From Candidatus Heimdallarchaeota archaeon (GTDB taxonomy: Archaea; Asgardarchaeota; Heimdallarchaeia; Heimdallarchaeales; Kariarchaeaceae): 53,122 bases of DNA. Shown here one piece after another: positions 9,691 to 19,357 of the stretch. The first letter of the stretch is position 1; each line of letters opens with the position of its first letter. The DNA lies in NCBI GenBank assembly GCA_015523565.1, contig WAKA01000180.1, positions 1 through 53,122 of the forward strand, written 5' to 3'. Below the pieces are notes generated by a model, which was not told the DNA's origin, searched no databases, and saw only the letters and a list, made by a program, of their open reading frames with translations. A program made the translations under genes and the position numbers.

Positions 9691-10986
9691 TGTTCTTTCT
9701 ATAAACTCATCCGCGATCCATTTGAGATTTGTCGCTTGTTCCCTATCAATTGTTTCTTCCATGAATTTCAACTTGCTGATGCTCCTTTCAATTGATATGT
9801 CATACAGTGATTTTTCCGTTTGCATTACCTTTTCTCCTATTCTGCACCCGCAGGCAATCCCGTCCAGAAAAAGTTCTTTGATCTCATTTGAAACAGCGGC
9901 ATGTACTAAATCCATAGCCACTTTTTCTAAAGATGCATTGAATGACTTGGTAGTAAACTCAAGCATTGCTGCAATGACTGCACCCGCATTAGCCAAAAAA
10001 TCTGGAATGACAGTCACTCCGTTTTCTTCCAAAACTTTTCTTCCTTCAAATGAAAAGGGATAATTTGCGGCAGGCACAATGATTTTAGTTCTTGCTTTGA
10101 CAATTCTTTCTGCAATTTCTTGATCTATTCTCTCAACTCTTGTCCCTGGCACCAGTAGGTCGACAGTTACATCAAACAATGCATCTGTATCTAGTAATTC
10201 TATATCAAGGTCATAAATGAAATGGTCTCCCTTTTCCAAAAAAAGAGGCATGATCTTGTCAATGTCAAAATATCCCTCATCTGTGCAGTATTCTGAGTTT
10301 TTCTTCGCCACCACTGTCCCGAATCGATTAGAGAACGCCTTTAGTTTTGCCCTTCCCTTCAATAATTTTGCAATTCCGCTTCCAACTTTTCCAAACCCCT
10401 CTATTGAGTAATTTATTCCATCGAGTGGATCAACTTCTTTTTGAGTGGCATTTAATGTCTTGAATGTTTCTTCTGCCGCCACAACAATCCCATACCCTGT
10501 CAATATATTATCCAAAGGCAGTTCAAATTTTTCAGAAATCTGAGAAAGTAGGCCTTTTCTGGCTATATTCCCCATTCCATTTACTCTCAATGCATCTAAA
10601 TACCCTTCTTCAGAAGTCCCCATGTCTGGACCAGTTACCAATTGGATAAAAACGTCATTTGGATAACCTGTACAGGCTTTCATCTTAATGTTTCCAAGGT
10701 TTGCTCCCTTTATGAAGTCCGCAATCTCCCCGACAAATTCTTCTAGAACCTTTTGATCATATGGTTCATTACTTATGCCGCATTTAGCTCCTGAAAACGG
10801 AAGCTGATATGTTGCAAGTTTCAATGCCATTGATATTGATAACTTCTCAACTTCCTCTTTTGTGACATTGGGCATCATCCTAATTCCTCCGATACATAAC
10901 GGAAATTTTGTATGGGCAAACGAAACAAAAGCTCTTTCTTTATTGAAACAATATGTAAGAGGCTCGAATTCACTCCTCTCGTCCAT
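9670..10986 (-). CDS. gdhA: Glu/Leu/Phe/Val dehydrogenase (glutamate dehydrogenase family)
   Basis: LPFSGAKCGI, GPDMGTSEE, EGFGKVGSGIAKLL, IIVPAANYPF, VIPDFLANAGAVI: Glu/Leu dehydrogenase architecture. Confidence 0.85.
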   Translation of the reverse strand: MDERSEFEPLTYCFNKERAFVSFAHTKFPLCIGGIRMMPNVTKEEVEKLSISMALKLATYQLPFSGAKCGISNEPYDQKVLEEFVGEIADFIKGANLGNIKMKACTGYPNDVFIQLVTGPDMGTSEEGYLDALRVNGMGNIARKGLLSQISEKFELPLDNILTGYGIVVAAEETFKTLNATQKEVDPLDGINYSIEGFGKVGSGIAKLLKGRAKLKAFSNRFGTVVAKKNSEYCTDEGYFDIDKIMPLFLEKGDHFIYDLDIELLDTDALFDVTVDLLVPGTRVERIDQEIAERIVKARTKIIVPAANYPFSFEGRKVLEENGVTVIPDFLANAGAVIAAMLEFTTKSFNASLEKVAMDLVHAAVSNEIKELFLDGIACGCRIGEKVMQTEKSLYDISIERSISKLKFMEETIDREQATNLKWIADEFIERTLLGSFM

Positions 10987-11110
10987 AATGATCTTCTTTT
11001 AATGTGGTTTATCAAAAATTCCAATTCCCATTGAATATTTGTTCAACATAGTGTTGCTTCCTGTACCAACCAAAACATGAATAAAGTGCTTTTTCATCAA
11101 TTGTTATTGA

Positions 11111-12331
11111 TTGCCGAACACTCATGATCAATTATTCAAGCCTTGGTATCTTTTTATTTTCGGATTTTTCTATTTTGGTCAGGGCTATTCGCTTGGCTCA
11201 CTTGCATTGATGTTTCCAATTTATATTAGGGATGTCCTAAACGTCAATGATGAGGCAACAACAATATTCATCAGTTCGATGCTCCTCTTTCCATGGTATT
11301 TGAAAGCAGTTTATGGTTTTCTTTCTGACAACTTTCGCATCGGTAGATTTGGTAGAAGAAAGCCATTTCTGATTTTTGCCGCTCTTTTATCTTTTTATGG
11401 ATGGACAACATTGGAACTATACAAATCTGTCAATTTGGGATTTATAATAAGTGCCTTGGCTTTGGCTTTGGGCTCTGCAATTTCCGATACTGTCATTGAT
11501 GGTTTGGGAGTTGAATTAACTCCAACTGAATATATCTCTAGACTTCAAGGCACCTCTTGGGCTGGAAGAGGCATTGGCATTGGCATGACTGGAATTGTGT
11601 CTTCCTTACTTGTAAAGTATTTTGGCTGGAAAACCATGATCGACGTATCTGCTTTTTTTGGGATTGCAATGGTTTTTTCTGTATTGATTCTTCCTGAATC
11701 CCCTGTTTCAGCAAACTTAAATCTTCGAAATTCCCTTTCCAGCATCTCTTCAATGTTGTCTGGATCTATTTCAAAACTGCTCTATATTCTCTTTTCTGGA
11801 GCATCTCTTACAATAATTCCCCTTTTTTCATTTCTTCTGAACAATGATTTGGGTTATCCAGTTGAAAACTTTGCAATTCCCTCTTTCCTTTTCTCTATTG
11901 GGGTGTTTTTCGGTTCTTATTCAATGGCATATCTTTTCATCAAGAATGAAACAAAAGCAAAAATTCTGCTTATTCATTTGCTATTCCTGACTACTATTGT
12001 TTTTGGAATGATTGCGGCAGAACTAAGATATCCATATCTTGTTAACATTTTTTTTGTAGCCTCTGGCTTTGGTACAGGATTGGTTGAATCGTACCAACTA
12101 AAAGTGATCCAAGAACTGTCTCCTGAAGATGTTGAAAGCACTGCCTTTGCAATATGGACTGGTATCTCAAATGTTGGACAATTTATTGTCGGAGGAATTG
12201 TCTTTTCACAAATTAGCAAACTTCTGAAACTAGAATTGATGAAAGTTATTCAACTGACCCATATTTGTGTCATATTTTCCATTATCGCCCTGTTTAAGTT
12301 CAAGTTTCATGAAAATCGTTCTGCTATATAG
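11111..12331 (+). CDS. MFS transporter
   Basis: ~12 hydrophobic segments; YGFLSDNFRIGRFGRRKPFL loop 2-3 motif. Confidence 0.82.
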   Translation: MPNTHDQLFKPWYLFIFGFFYFGQGYSLGSLALMFPIYIRDVLNVNDEATTIFISSMLLFPWYLKAVYGFLSDNFRIGRFGRRKPFLIFAALLSFYGWTTLELYKSVNLGFIISALALALGSAISDTVIDGLGVELTPTEYISRLQGTSWAGRGIGIGMTGIVSSLLVKYFGWKTMIDVSAFFGIAMVFSVLILPESPVSANLNLRNSLSSISSMLSGSISKLLYILFSGASLTIIPLFSFLLNNDLGYPVENFAIPSFLFSIGVFFGSYSMAYLFIKNETKAKILLIHLLFLTTIVFGMIAAELRYPYLVNIFFVASGFGTGLVESYQLKVIQELSPEDVESTAFAIWTGISNVGQFIVGGIVFSQISKLLKLELMKVIQLTHICVIFSIIALFKFKFHENRSAI

Positions 12332-13395
12332 TAATCCTCTGACTGATCTTGGAAATCATGAATTACGATCGCATTTCGCTTCTGCAATGCCACAATTGTA
12401 AACAGGATATTCAATCCTTTTATATCTGGGTTTTTGTCAATTCTCAATGTTTTGAGGGTTCTGATTGCATCCAAATCAGGTAGTGTTTGCAATTTGTTTG
12501 AATCAAGTGTCAATGTATCCAACGGTAAATTAATTATGCTTCTTGGAATTCTTTTCAGTCTATTCCTTGAAAGATAAAGATATTTAAGCCCTATGCAATT
12601 CCCGATTGTACTTGGAAGTTCTGAAATGTGGTTGTCTTGAAGCCACAACATTTCCAGTTGTTCCAAGAATCCAATGGAGCTGGGAATGTTCTGTATCTGG
12701 TTGTTGTGTGCAAAAAGTTGCCACAAATTTCTCAGCAGTCCGATTGCTTCAGGAATTTGATCAATGAAATTATACTGGATGAATAGTTTTCTCAATTGTG
12801 AAAGTCTATCTATGTCATTTGGCAATGAAGAAAGCTTGTTGTTCTGCAAATGAAGAATTCTAAGGTTCACCAATTTTGTCAATGATTTTGGAAGTGTCTC
12901 GATTTCATTATATGAGATGTCAAGCTCCTTAAGTTTAGTCAAATTTCCAATTGTTTCTGGAAGTTCTGTAATTTGGTTCTTGCCAAGATTCAAGTACTCC
13001 AAATTCCTTAGTTCTCCAATGCTTTCTGGTATTTTTCGTATCCTGTTAGACGAAACATTAAGTCTTTTAAGGTTTTTGAGATCGCCAAGCTCTTCTGGGA
13101 GTCGATAGATATAATTGTTTGAAATAAACAAGTGTTTTAACTTTTTCAATTCGAAAATTTCTGGTGGCAGATCATCTATTCCAGTAAAAGAAAGGTGTAA
13201 GCCTTCCAAATTTTCAAACAACCCTATCTCTTTTGGAACTTTTTTGATGTATCTATCTGTCAATCTTAGATAAATCAGATCGCCATTCTCATCAAACTGG
13301 GAACGCTCATACGTTTTTACCTTTCCCCTAATGGAGCAACCAAGTGCGCGTTCCAGTTCCTCAACCTTATTCATTGGATTATATACTTTTTCCAT
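12307..13395 (-). CDS. Leucine-rich-repeat protein
   Basis: About ten 23-aa repeats of LxxLPxxIgxLxxLxxLxLxxNxI type (e.g. IRKIPESIGELRNLEYLNLGKNQITELPETIGNLTKLKELDISYNEIETLP). Confidence 0.93.
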   Translation of the reverse strand: MEKVYNPMNKVEELERALGCSIRGKVKTYERSQFDENGDLIYLRLTDRYIKKVPKEIGLFENLEGLHLSFTGIDDLPPEIFELKKLKHLFISNNYIYRLPEELGDLKNLKRLNVSSNRIRKIPESIGELRNLEYLNLGKNQITELPETIGNLTKLKELDISYNEIETLPKSLTKLVNLRILHLQNNKLSSLPNDIDRLSQLRKLFIQYNFIDQIPEAIGLLRNLWQLFAHNNQIQNIPSSIGFLEQLEMLWLQDNHISELPSTIGNCIGLKYLYLSRNRLKRIPRSIINLPLDTLTLDSNKLQTLPDLDAIRTLKTLRIDKNPDIKGLNILFTIVALQKRNAIVIHDFQDQSEDYYIAERFS

Positions 13396-13431
13396 CTTAA
13401 AATTAAAAAAAGTTGTTATTCAATATAATCA

Positions 13432-14100
13432 TTAATTCTTTTTTTGTAATGCAATCAAAAATGGGTTGTTTATTTTTTCAAATGCAATGGTGGATGCATC
13501 TCCATGTCCTGGCCAAAAGTCTGTATTGTTTGGAAGCTTCTCAACTAATTTCTTAAGTGATTTGTCCATTGTCTCTGGATCGCTGAAAGGAAAATCGGTT
13601 CGACCTATTGAAAGTTGAAAGAGTACATCACCTGTGAATGCTAAATTGGAATCTTCCACATAATATACCGTGGATCCAGGTGTATGACCTGGTGCATGGA
13701 TTGCCTCTATTCTGATACCTTCCAAATTCAAAATGATATCTGGCTCTATCCATTCGTCTGGCATTGAAATCGTTTTTGAAGGGAAACCAAACCTTTGTGG
13801 CCACTGGTTGAAGTCTGGTAATGGTTCCTTTTCAAATTTGCTTGCATATATTTTGCATCCATCCCCTGAAATTTTTTTGACTTCCCCTGCCCAACCTATG
13901 TGATCAAAATGTCCATGCGTAATAAGTATATGCTTAATCGGAGTTCCCCTATCCATCATTCTCTTCGCTATGTCAACTGCTTCTGGACCTCCTGGATCAA
14001 TCATGATCATTTTGTCCGTTCTGGAAAAAACAAAGCAGTTTGTCGCCAACGGAGAAAGAACACTATGTTCCCAATAACTGGCTTGCAAAATTGATTTCAC
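13432..14100 (-). CDS. Metallo-beta-lactamase-fold hydrolase (glyoxalase II-like)
   Basis: ITHGHFDHIGWAGEV (HxHxDH), APGHTPGSTVYYV, FTGDVLF, FWPGHGDASTI. Confidence 0.88.
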   Translation of the reverse strand: MKSILQASYWEHSVLSPLATNCFVFSRTDKMIMIDPGGPEAVDIAKRMMDRGTPIKHILITHGHFDHIGWAGEVKKISGDGCKIYASKFEKEPLPDFNQWPQRFGFPSKTISMPDEWIEPDIILNLEGIRIEAIHAPGHTPGSTVYYVEDSNLAFTGDVLFQLSIGRTDFPFSDPETMDKSLKKLVEKLPNNTDFWPGHGDASTIAFEKINNPFLIALQKKN

Positions 14101-14161
14101 ATATGGTCTTCATGCTGAATTATCTTATTATTTGCTATTGCTCTTGGGTGATTTGCAATAA

Positions 14162-15586
14162 TTAAAATCCAAAAAAGCCTTGGATAACTGGCAATGCAAC
14201 ACCCCCAAGAGCACTAAGTTTCGGTAAATATGCCTTGACATAAAATGAAAGGGACTTTGTGAACTTCATCTCCAAGCTGTTTCCAAATAACAATTGCCCT
14301 TCTTCATTTTCTATTTGAACTGTGACAACTTTGTATCCAAATGAATTTGGCTTAAATCTGAACCAAACGGTATCTCCTGTTTGCAATAATGCTGTTAAAA
14401 TACTAAGGACATCTTCACCATCACTGACAAACTTTGGAGGGTCTTCAGGTAATTCAAAAGTTAATCTGTCTAGTGGCATTACAACTTGTTGAGCATGAGG
14501 TTGGACATTGTTGATGTCAGAATTTGTCTTGACAGTTACTCTTGAATTTTCCTCTCCTTTCATGTTCAGGACAAACACCAAAAGACCTGTGGATTCCTTT
14601 ATGCTTCCCTGTTGTGTCTTGCCCATCACATCAAAGTACATCTCTTTCTTCCTGAAGGATTTATAGTCATCCATTAGTTTTATCACTAATTGGTCAACAA
14701 GTCTGAAAACCTCTTCTGCTTGATTCTCAACTTTTCTAACTATGTTCTTGATTTCTTTGTAGGTGAGTCCCGTTTTTTTACCTTTGACAAAAGCGTCATA
14801 ATTTTGTCTGCCCACTACTTCCATGATTTCCTTTTTCTCAATTTCTGGTGTAACCATTTCTGGCAATGATTGACTTAAATAGGAAATCAAAAGTATTCTT
14901 TCCATTGCTCTTTCAACCCTGGTCTCCTGTTTTTCCCCTTTTTCAAATTCTTCTGGAAGAAATGATTCAAGTTCTGCTAACCATTCGTCTATATCCATAT
15001 AGGTTGCAGGATCGAGATATGTCAAAAATACGTCTGACAATAAATTGTCCAAAGTCAATGGGAAAACGTCTGGTTCATAAAAGCCAATCAGCCCTCCTGG
15101 CGAAAAACTGGTCTCTTCAGGATATTCAACAAGGAAGATTACGCTTATTACGATAAATGCAAATGCAATGGCAAGGGTTGTCAGGTTTTTCACCTCTGTC
15201 AGTCCCAAATATTTAACTATATACAAAGAAAATGAAAATATAGAACCTACTGTTATCGCAATTGATAAATTTCTTGCACCGTTCAATGATGAAACAAGAT
15301 CATTATATCCACGAACGCCCTGAACTGGTTTTCCCTCTTTCCGATAACGTGAAACTGCCTTGTCAAACGAAATCTTGAGAAGAATTCCGTTTAATGTATA
15401 GAAGAATGAAAACAAGGTGAACAATGACCAAAAACCTAAGGTCAAAGTTCCTGTAACACTTTGCAATTGTTCTTCCCTAAAACCAAGGCTTAAGAGCAAA
15501 CTAAAGATAATAACACCAAAAGCAGTCATTATCCATTTATTGAATGTCCGCGAAAGTTTGTTGATGGTATTAGCCAAAACAGCCAT
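14162..15586 (-). CDS. Hypothetical membrane protein
   Basis: 474 aa ORF with paired N-terminal TM segments and long soluble middle/C-terminal region. Confidence 0.6.
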   Translation of the reverse strand: MAVLANTINKLSRTFNKWIMTAFGVIIFSLLLSLGFREEQLQSVTGTLTLGFWSLFTLFSFFYTLNGILLKISFDKAVSRYRKEGKPVQGVRGYNDLVSSLNGARNLSIAITVGSIFSFSLYIVKYLGLTEVKNLTTLAIAFAFIVISVIFLVEYPEETSFSPGGLIGFYEPDVFPLTLDNLLSDVFLTYLDPATYMDIDEWLAELESFLPEEFEKGEKQETRVERAMERILLISYLSQSLPEMVTPEIEKKEIMEVVGRQNYDAFVKGKKTGLTYKEIKNIVRKVENQAEEVFRLVDQLVIKLMDDYKSFRKKEMYFDVMGKTQQGSIKESTGLLVFVLNMKGEENSRVTVKTNSDINNVQPHAQQVVMPLDRLTFELPEDPPKFVSDGEDVLSILTALLQTGDTVWFRFKPNSFGYKVVTVQIENEEGQLLFGNSLEMKFTKSLSFYVKAYLPKLSALGGVALPVIQGFFGF

Positions 15587-15652
15587 AAAATGGTCTAAAG
15601 CGACACCATTAAAAAACTACTCTGGCAACTTTCATTTTAAACTAAAATTTTT

Positions 15653-16678
15653 TCAAGTTTCTTTTTCGAAAATTTCCTCAAACTTCTTTATTTCCTCCTC
15701 ATTTGCATTTCTTACCATTGTCATTCCCAAAGGAATTCCCATATCATAAAGATGTCTCCTGAGATTATTGACATTTCGTTCATGATATCTTATGAAATAC
15801 AATAAACCAGTTAAGTATGCTGGACCACTAATGGCTATTAAAGTTATGAAGAGCACAATGACGGCAAGGAAATATACTTCCACAAAACTTAGATTCTGAC
15901 CGTTATCAACAACCAAAGGCAAAATGTCTATCAACAATGAAAGTCCTCCCAAAATCCCTGTGAATCCTAATAGTCTATTCAATGCTCCATTTTTTACATT
16001 TGCCGCAACTTCTCTGACTGTGTTTCGTTTAGTTACCTCCCTAACCGCACTGTCTTGCAATGTCCAAATAACGGGAATCAACCATCCAACCAAGATTGGG
16101 GAAATGAGAAGCACAAATCCTGTCAATGCGCCAAACACTTCCCTTGCCTGACGGAAATTAAGATCAGATTTTGGAAGCATGGCTCTTAAAACAGACGCGA
16201 AAAGTACTGTAACACCAAGACAGGCTGACATTAAGTCAATAAGCCTATCCTTGAAAATTTCTTTCAAATGAGTCATGTCAACATCTGGAACTTCTTCTTC
16301 AATGAAATAGTCCTTATTCGTATCCAGATAAATACCCAATAACATTGAAAGATATTTCTTGATTTTTCCTCCTAGACCAATAAACCTTTGTGTTCCATGA
16401 ACTTTTTCAGAAATGTAACTTTCAAAATTCTCATCCACAAATTTGCTCAAAACCATACGTCCCAATATTTTCCAGCTTCCAATTGCCAAGCCGACAACAA
16501 ATGCAAAAAAGATTATTGCTCCCCCTCCAACAATTAAACCCCAATAATAAAAACTAATCAGAATAAATGCAAACAATCCTGCCCATTTCTTTTTTGAAGG
16601 TCTTGTAACATTAAATTTCAAATGCTCTAGATTGGCAACCTTTGGCTCTAGTATGAATGCACTTGTCATGGTAATCAA
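15653..16678 (-). CDS. Hypothetical multi-pass membrane protein
   Basis: 341 aa ORF with several TM segments; same strand and 66 nt from the preceding membrane ORF. Confidence 0.6.
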   Translation of the reverse strand: MITMTSAFILEPKVANLEHLKFNVTRPSKKKWAGLFAFILISFYYWGLIVGGGAIIFFAFVVGLAIGSWKILGRMVLSKFVDENFESYISEKVHGTQRFIGLGGKIKKYLSMLLGIYLDTNKDYFIEEEVPDVDMTHLKEIFKDRLIDLMSACLGVTVLFASVLRAMLPKSDLNFRQAREVFGALTGFVLLISPILVGWLIPVIWTLQDSAVREVTKRNTVREVAANVKNGALNRLLGFTGILGGLSLLIDILPLVVDNGQNLSFVEVYFLAVIVLFITLIAISGPAYLTGLLYFIRYHERNVNNLRRHLYDMGIPLGMTMVRNANEEEIKKFEEIFEKET

Positions 16679-16729
16679 TAATTCTTCAAAGGATAGTTAT
16701 AAAAATATAACTCATTTAATACATCATTC

Positions 16730-17323
16730 TCAAAAATTGAACTTGGTCAGTTGCTCATGGAAACGGGCTAGTCGTATCTGTTCTTCTTCCAACATACTTG
16801 AAGCTATTTTGAGAACTTTTTTGAGATATTCTTTGGAAACCGCCATTTCACCATCAAACCCAAGAGGCAAAGACATGTGCCCTGTCCCCAAAATTTCAAC
16901 CACAATGCCAGGGCTGATTGACTGAAATTTTGATTTCCCTAATCCTGAATTAAGGGCAAGCTTTACCATTGTTTCTGCATAATCTAGATTTTTCGCACCA
17001 ATATGAAAGTTAGGTGGTTCAAGAAGCATCCATAATTCCTTTTGTTTGAATTCTATTGGGTATCCGATTTTTTCAATTGATAATTCATTAGGGTTATGGG
17101 ACTTGAAAATGAAATCTGTGTGGTATTTGGATCTAACCGCACTTTTACTGATAATTGTCAGTCTTCCTGCACAACTCGAAGTGGTATAATAATGATCAAA
17201 TCCATTAATCAATTCAACCAAGGGAATGACTTCAATGTCGACTTTGTTCTCATCTACTGCATTTGTCCATTTTTTCAAAGCTGCAATCTTTCTTGTTTTG
17301 AAAATATTTTCCACAATGATCAC
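16730..17323 (-). CDS. taw3: tRNA(Phe) wybutosine-family methyltransferase Taw3/TYW3
   Basis: YYTTSSCAGRLTII motif, LEPPNFHIGAKNL, GLGKSKFQSISPGIVVEILGT: TYW3 family. Confidence 0.9.
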   Translation of the reverse strand: MIIVENIFKTRKIAALKKWTNAVDENKVDIEVIPLVELINGFDHYYTTSSCAGRLTIISKSAVRSKYHTDFIFKSHNPNELSIEKIGYPIEFKQKELWMLLEPPNFHIGAKNLDYAETMVKLALNSGLGKSKFQSISPGIVVEILGTGHMSLPLGFDGEMAVSKEYLKKVLKIASSMLEEEQIRLARFHEQLTKFNF

Positions 17324-18229
17324 TTATCGAAATTCATCAAATACATCTTCTGGTGAAATATTGTTTGCTTTAAGTCCCATTGGGGATTTAAAGGGATTCA
17401 TGCCTGTGGATAATGTCCTCTCAATTTCCTCAAGTGGTTGCCTGTTTTCCTCATAGAATTTTCCAATTGGAATTCTGTCTCCCCATTCAAGTCCTCTTGC
17501 AAACGCTTGGACAATGTCTTTGGGATTATATCCTTCCTCCTCGTCAAGATTATAGATTCTGCTTTCATACCAATCATATGTGTTCAATCTGTTGAAAGTG
17601 ACACATGGGCTTATGTCATCTATGAAGGAAAATCCTTTGTGCTCTATTGCGTCAATAATAGTATCTTCCAAGTGTTTTCCTTGTCCTGAGAATGTCCTTG
17701 CCACATAAGTTGCTCCGGCTCCCAATGCAAGTGTAATTGGATTGATTCTTCTTTCATCAACCCCGTCAGGTGTTGTCAATGTAACCATGTGTTCCTGGGA
17801 TGTTGGAGATGCTTGACCTAACGTTAATCCATAAATTTGATTGTCCATTACAATATAGGTGAGATCCATGTTCCTGCGTGCAGCATGGACAAAATGTCCT
17901 GCTCCAATTCCAAATCCATCCCCATCCCCTCCAACAACAACAACCTTAAGGTCTGGATTTGCCAACTTAATCCCCATTGCTATGGGCAATGCCCTTCCAT
18001 GTGTACCATGAAATCCATATGTGGTCGTAAAATGGGGGAAATTCCCTGAGCATCCTATGCCACTGACAATCACGATTTCCTCCGGCGAATAGCCGAGTCG
18101 AGCAAAGGCTTTCGTTGTGGCGGAGAGTAATCCATAATCTCCACATCCAGGACACCATGAGGGTCGAGGTCCTTTGAAATCTTTAGCACTAAATATTTTT
18201 GTGGTACTGGGTTCTAACGCCGTAGCCAT
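17324..18229 (-). CDS. korB: 2-oxoacid:ferredoxin oxidoreductase beta subunit
   Basis: RPSWCPGCGDYGLL, SGIGCSGNFPHF, THGRALPIAMGIKLANPDLKVVVVGGDGDGFGIGAGHFVHAARRN: TPP-binding beta subunit; substrate not resolvable. Confidence 0.9.
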   Translation of the reverse strand: MATALEPSTTKIFSAKDFKGPRPSWCPGCGDYGLLSATTKAFARLGYSPEEIVIVSGIGCSGNFPHFTTTYGFHGTHGRALPIAMGIKLANPDLKVVVVGGDGDGFGIGAGHFVHAARRNMDLTYIVMDNQIYGLTLGQASPTSQEHMVTLTTPDGVDERRINPITLALGAGATYVARTFSGQGKHLEDTIIDAIEHKGFSFIDDISPCVTFNRLNTYDWYESRIYNLDEEEGYNPKDIVQAFARGLEWGDRIPIGKFYEENRQPLEEIERTLSTGMNPFKSPMGLKANNISPEDVFDEFR

Positions 18230-18285
18230 ACCTTATCCTCTTCTAGTTGAGTCGTTCTATCATTGAAAAATAATTAAAGGTATAG

Positions 18286-19314
18286 ATGAAGTCGTCAATT
18301 GATGGAAATATTGTCTTAAATTCTATTTGCATTGGATTATGGGAAACCTTTTTGTTTCCAATAGCCTTGGAAAACTTTGTGGATAATGTAACTGAAATAA
18401 AAGCATTCTTGTCACACTATTTCACATTGGAAAAATTAACCCCCTTGAATAAAGGACTTTCAACACTTAAGTATACCTATATTGTCGATAAAGATGATTT
18501 GCGCCGTTTTTCGTCTATGGGACAAATAGAACAAAAAGACATTGAAATTGGACAAAAACTCTTGCTTCGCATTTATTCGGCCTCCACTCATGGTGAAAGG
18601 TTCTACGATTTTGCGATTCGGGAACAAACTGCTCTGGATTGGCTTGAAAAACAACATTTTGATAAAATTCAGGTTCCAAAATTTATTGGGGTTGTTAAAA
18701 CCATTAAGTACCATGCAAACATCGTAACTTGGGTTGAAGGTTCGTCTACATGCGATATGGAAACTTTATTTGATGTTTGGAATTTTATGGACAAGCATTT
18801 CATTGTCACAAATCCTCCTCCCCTTCCCATTCATCATGACATCATAAAAGAATCTGTTTTTGAACTAAAGGAATTCCTGATGTCAACGAATTTTTTTTCT
18901 TCAAACACTAAAAAACTAGTCTCTGAGTTGGATGTGAATGATTTGTATCCACCACCCACCCACGTCATCCATGGCGATTTTCATAGATACAACCTGATTT
19001 ATAATGTCCCGATAGGCATTATTGACTGGGAATACGCCTCACTGGGAGACCCTTGGTTTGATTTGATTTATGAATTGCTCTATGGTTTCAGTCTCCAATC
19101 TTCCCTTCCCATTGATGAATTTCTTGACAATCAGCTTGCAAAACTGAATGTCACAATTCCAGATAATGAACGCATTCTAATTAACTCAATAATGGTCTTG
19201 GTTGTAATGGCTCAATGGTTCTTTTCAAGATACAAAAAAACAAAAAGAGAACATAATTTACAGAAAGGGAGTCGTTGTCTTGACGGAATGCTGAAACTTT
19301 TCCAAAAATTATGA
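18286..19314 (+). CDS. Aminoglycoside phosphotransferase / choline-kinase-like protein
   Basis: HVIHGDFHRYNLIYNVPIGIIDWEYASLGDPWFDLIYEL (HGDxxxxN and IDWE motifs). Confidence 0.8.
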   Translation: MKSSIDGNIVLNSICIGLWETFLFPIALENFVDNVTEIKAFLSHYFTLEKLTPLNKGLSTLKYTYIVDKDDLRRFSSMGQIEQKDIEIGQKLLLRIYSASTHGERFYDFAIREQTALDWLEKQHFDKIQVPKFIGVVKTIKYHANIVTWVEGSSTCDMETLFDVWNFMDKHFIVTNPPPLPIHHDIIKESVFELKEFLMSTNFFSSNTKKLVSELDVNDLYPPPTHVIHGDFHRYNLIYNVPIGIIDWEYASLGDPWFDLIYELLYGFSLQSSLPIDEFLDNQLAKLNVTIPDNERILINSIMVLVVMAQWFFSRYKKTKREHNLQKGSRCLDGMLKLFQKL

Positions 19315-19357
19315 TGCCCTGTCAATTAAACTTAAATTGTTCTAATTTCTGAATTCA

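Noticed and set aside
13432-14100. MBL hydrolase as a bacillithiol-dependent persulfide dioxygenase or thiol hydrolase
   Set aside because: Fold is clear, but nothing in the sequence ties it to bacillithiol and it lies 9 kb from the bsh genes
18286-19314. Phosphotransferase as an antibiotic-resistance gene
   Set aside because: APH-like motifs are shared with choline, homoserine and other small-molecule kinases; no evidence for a drug substrate
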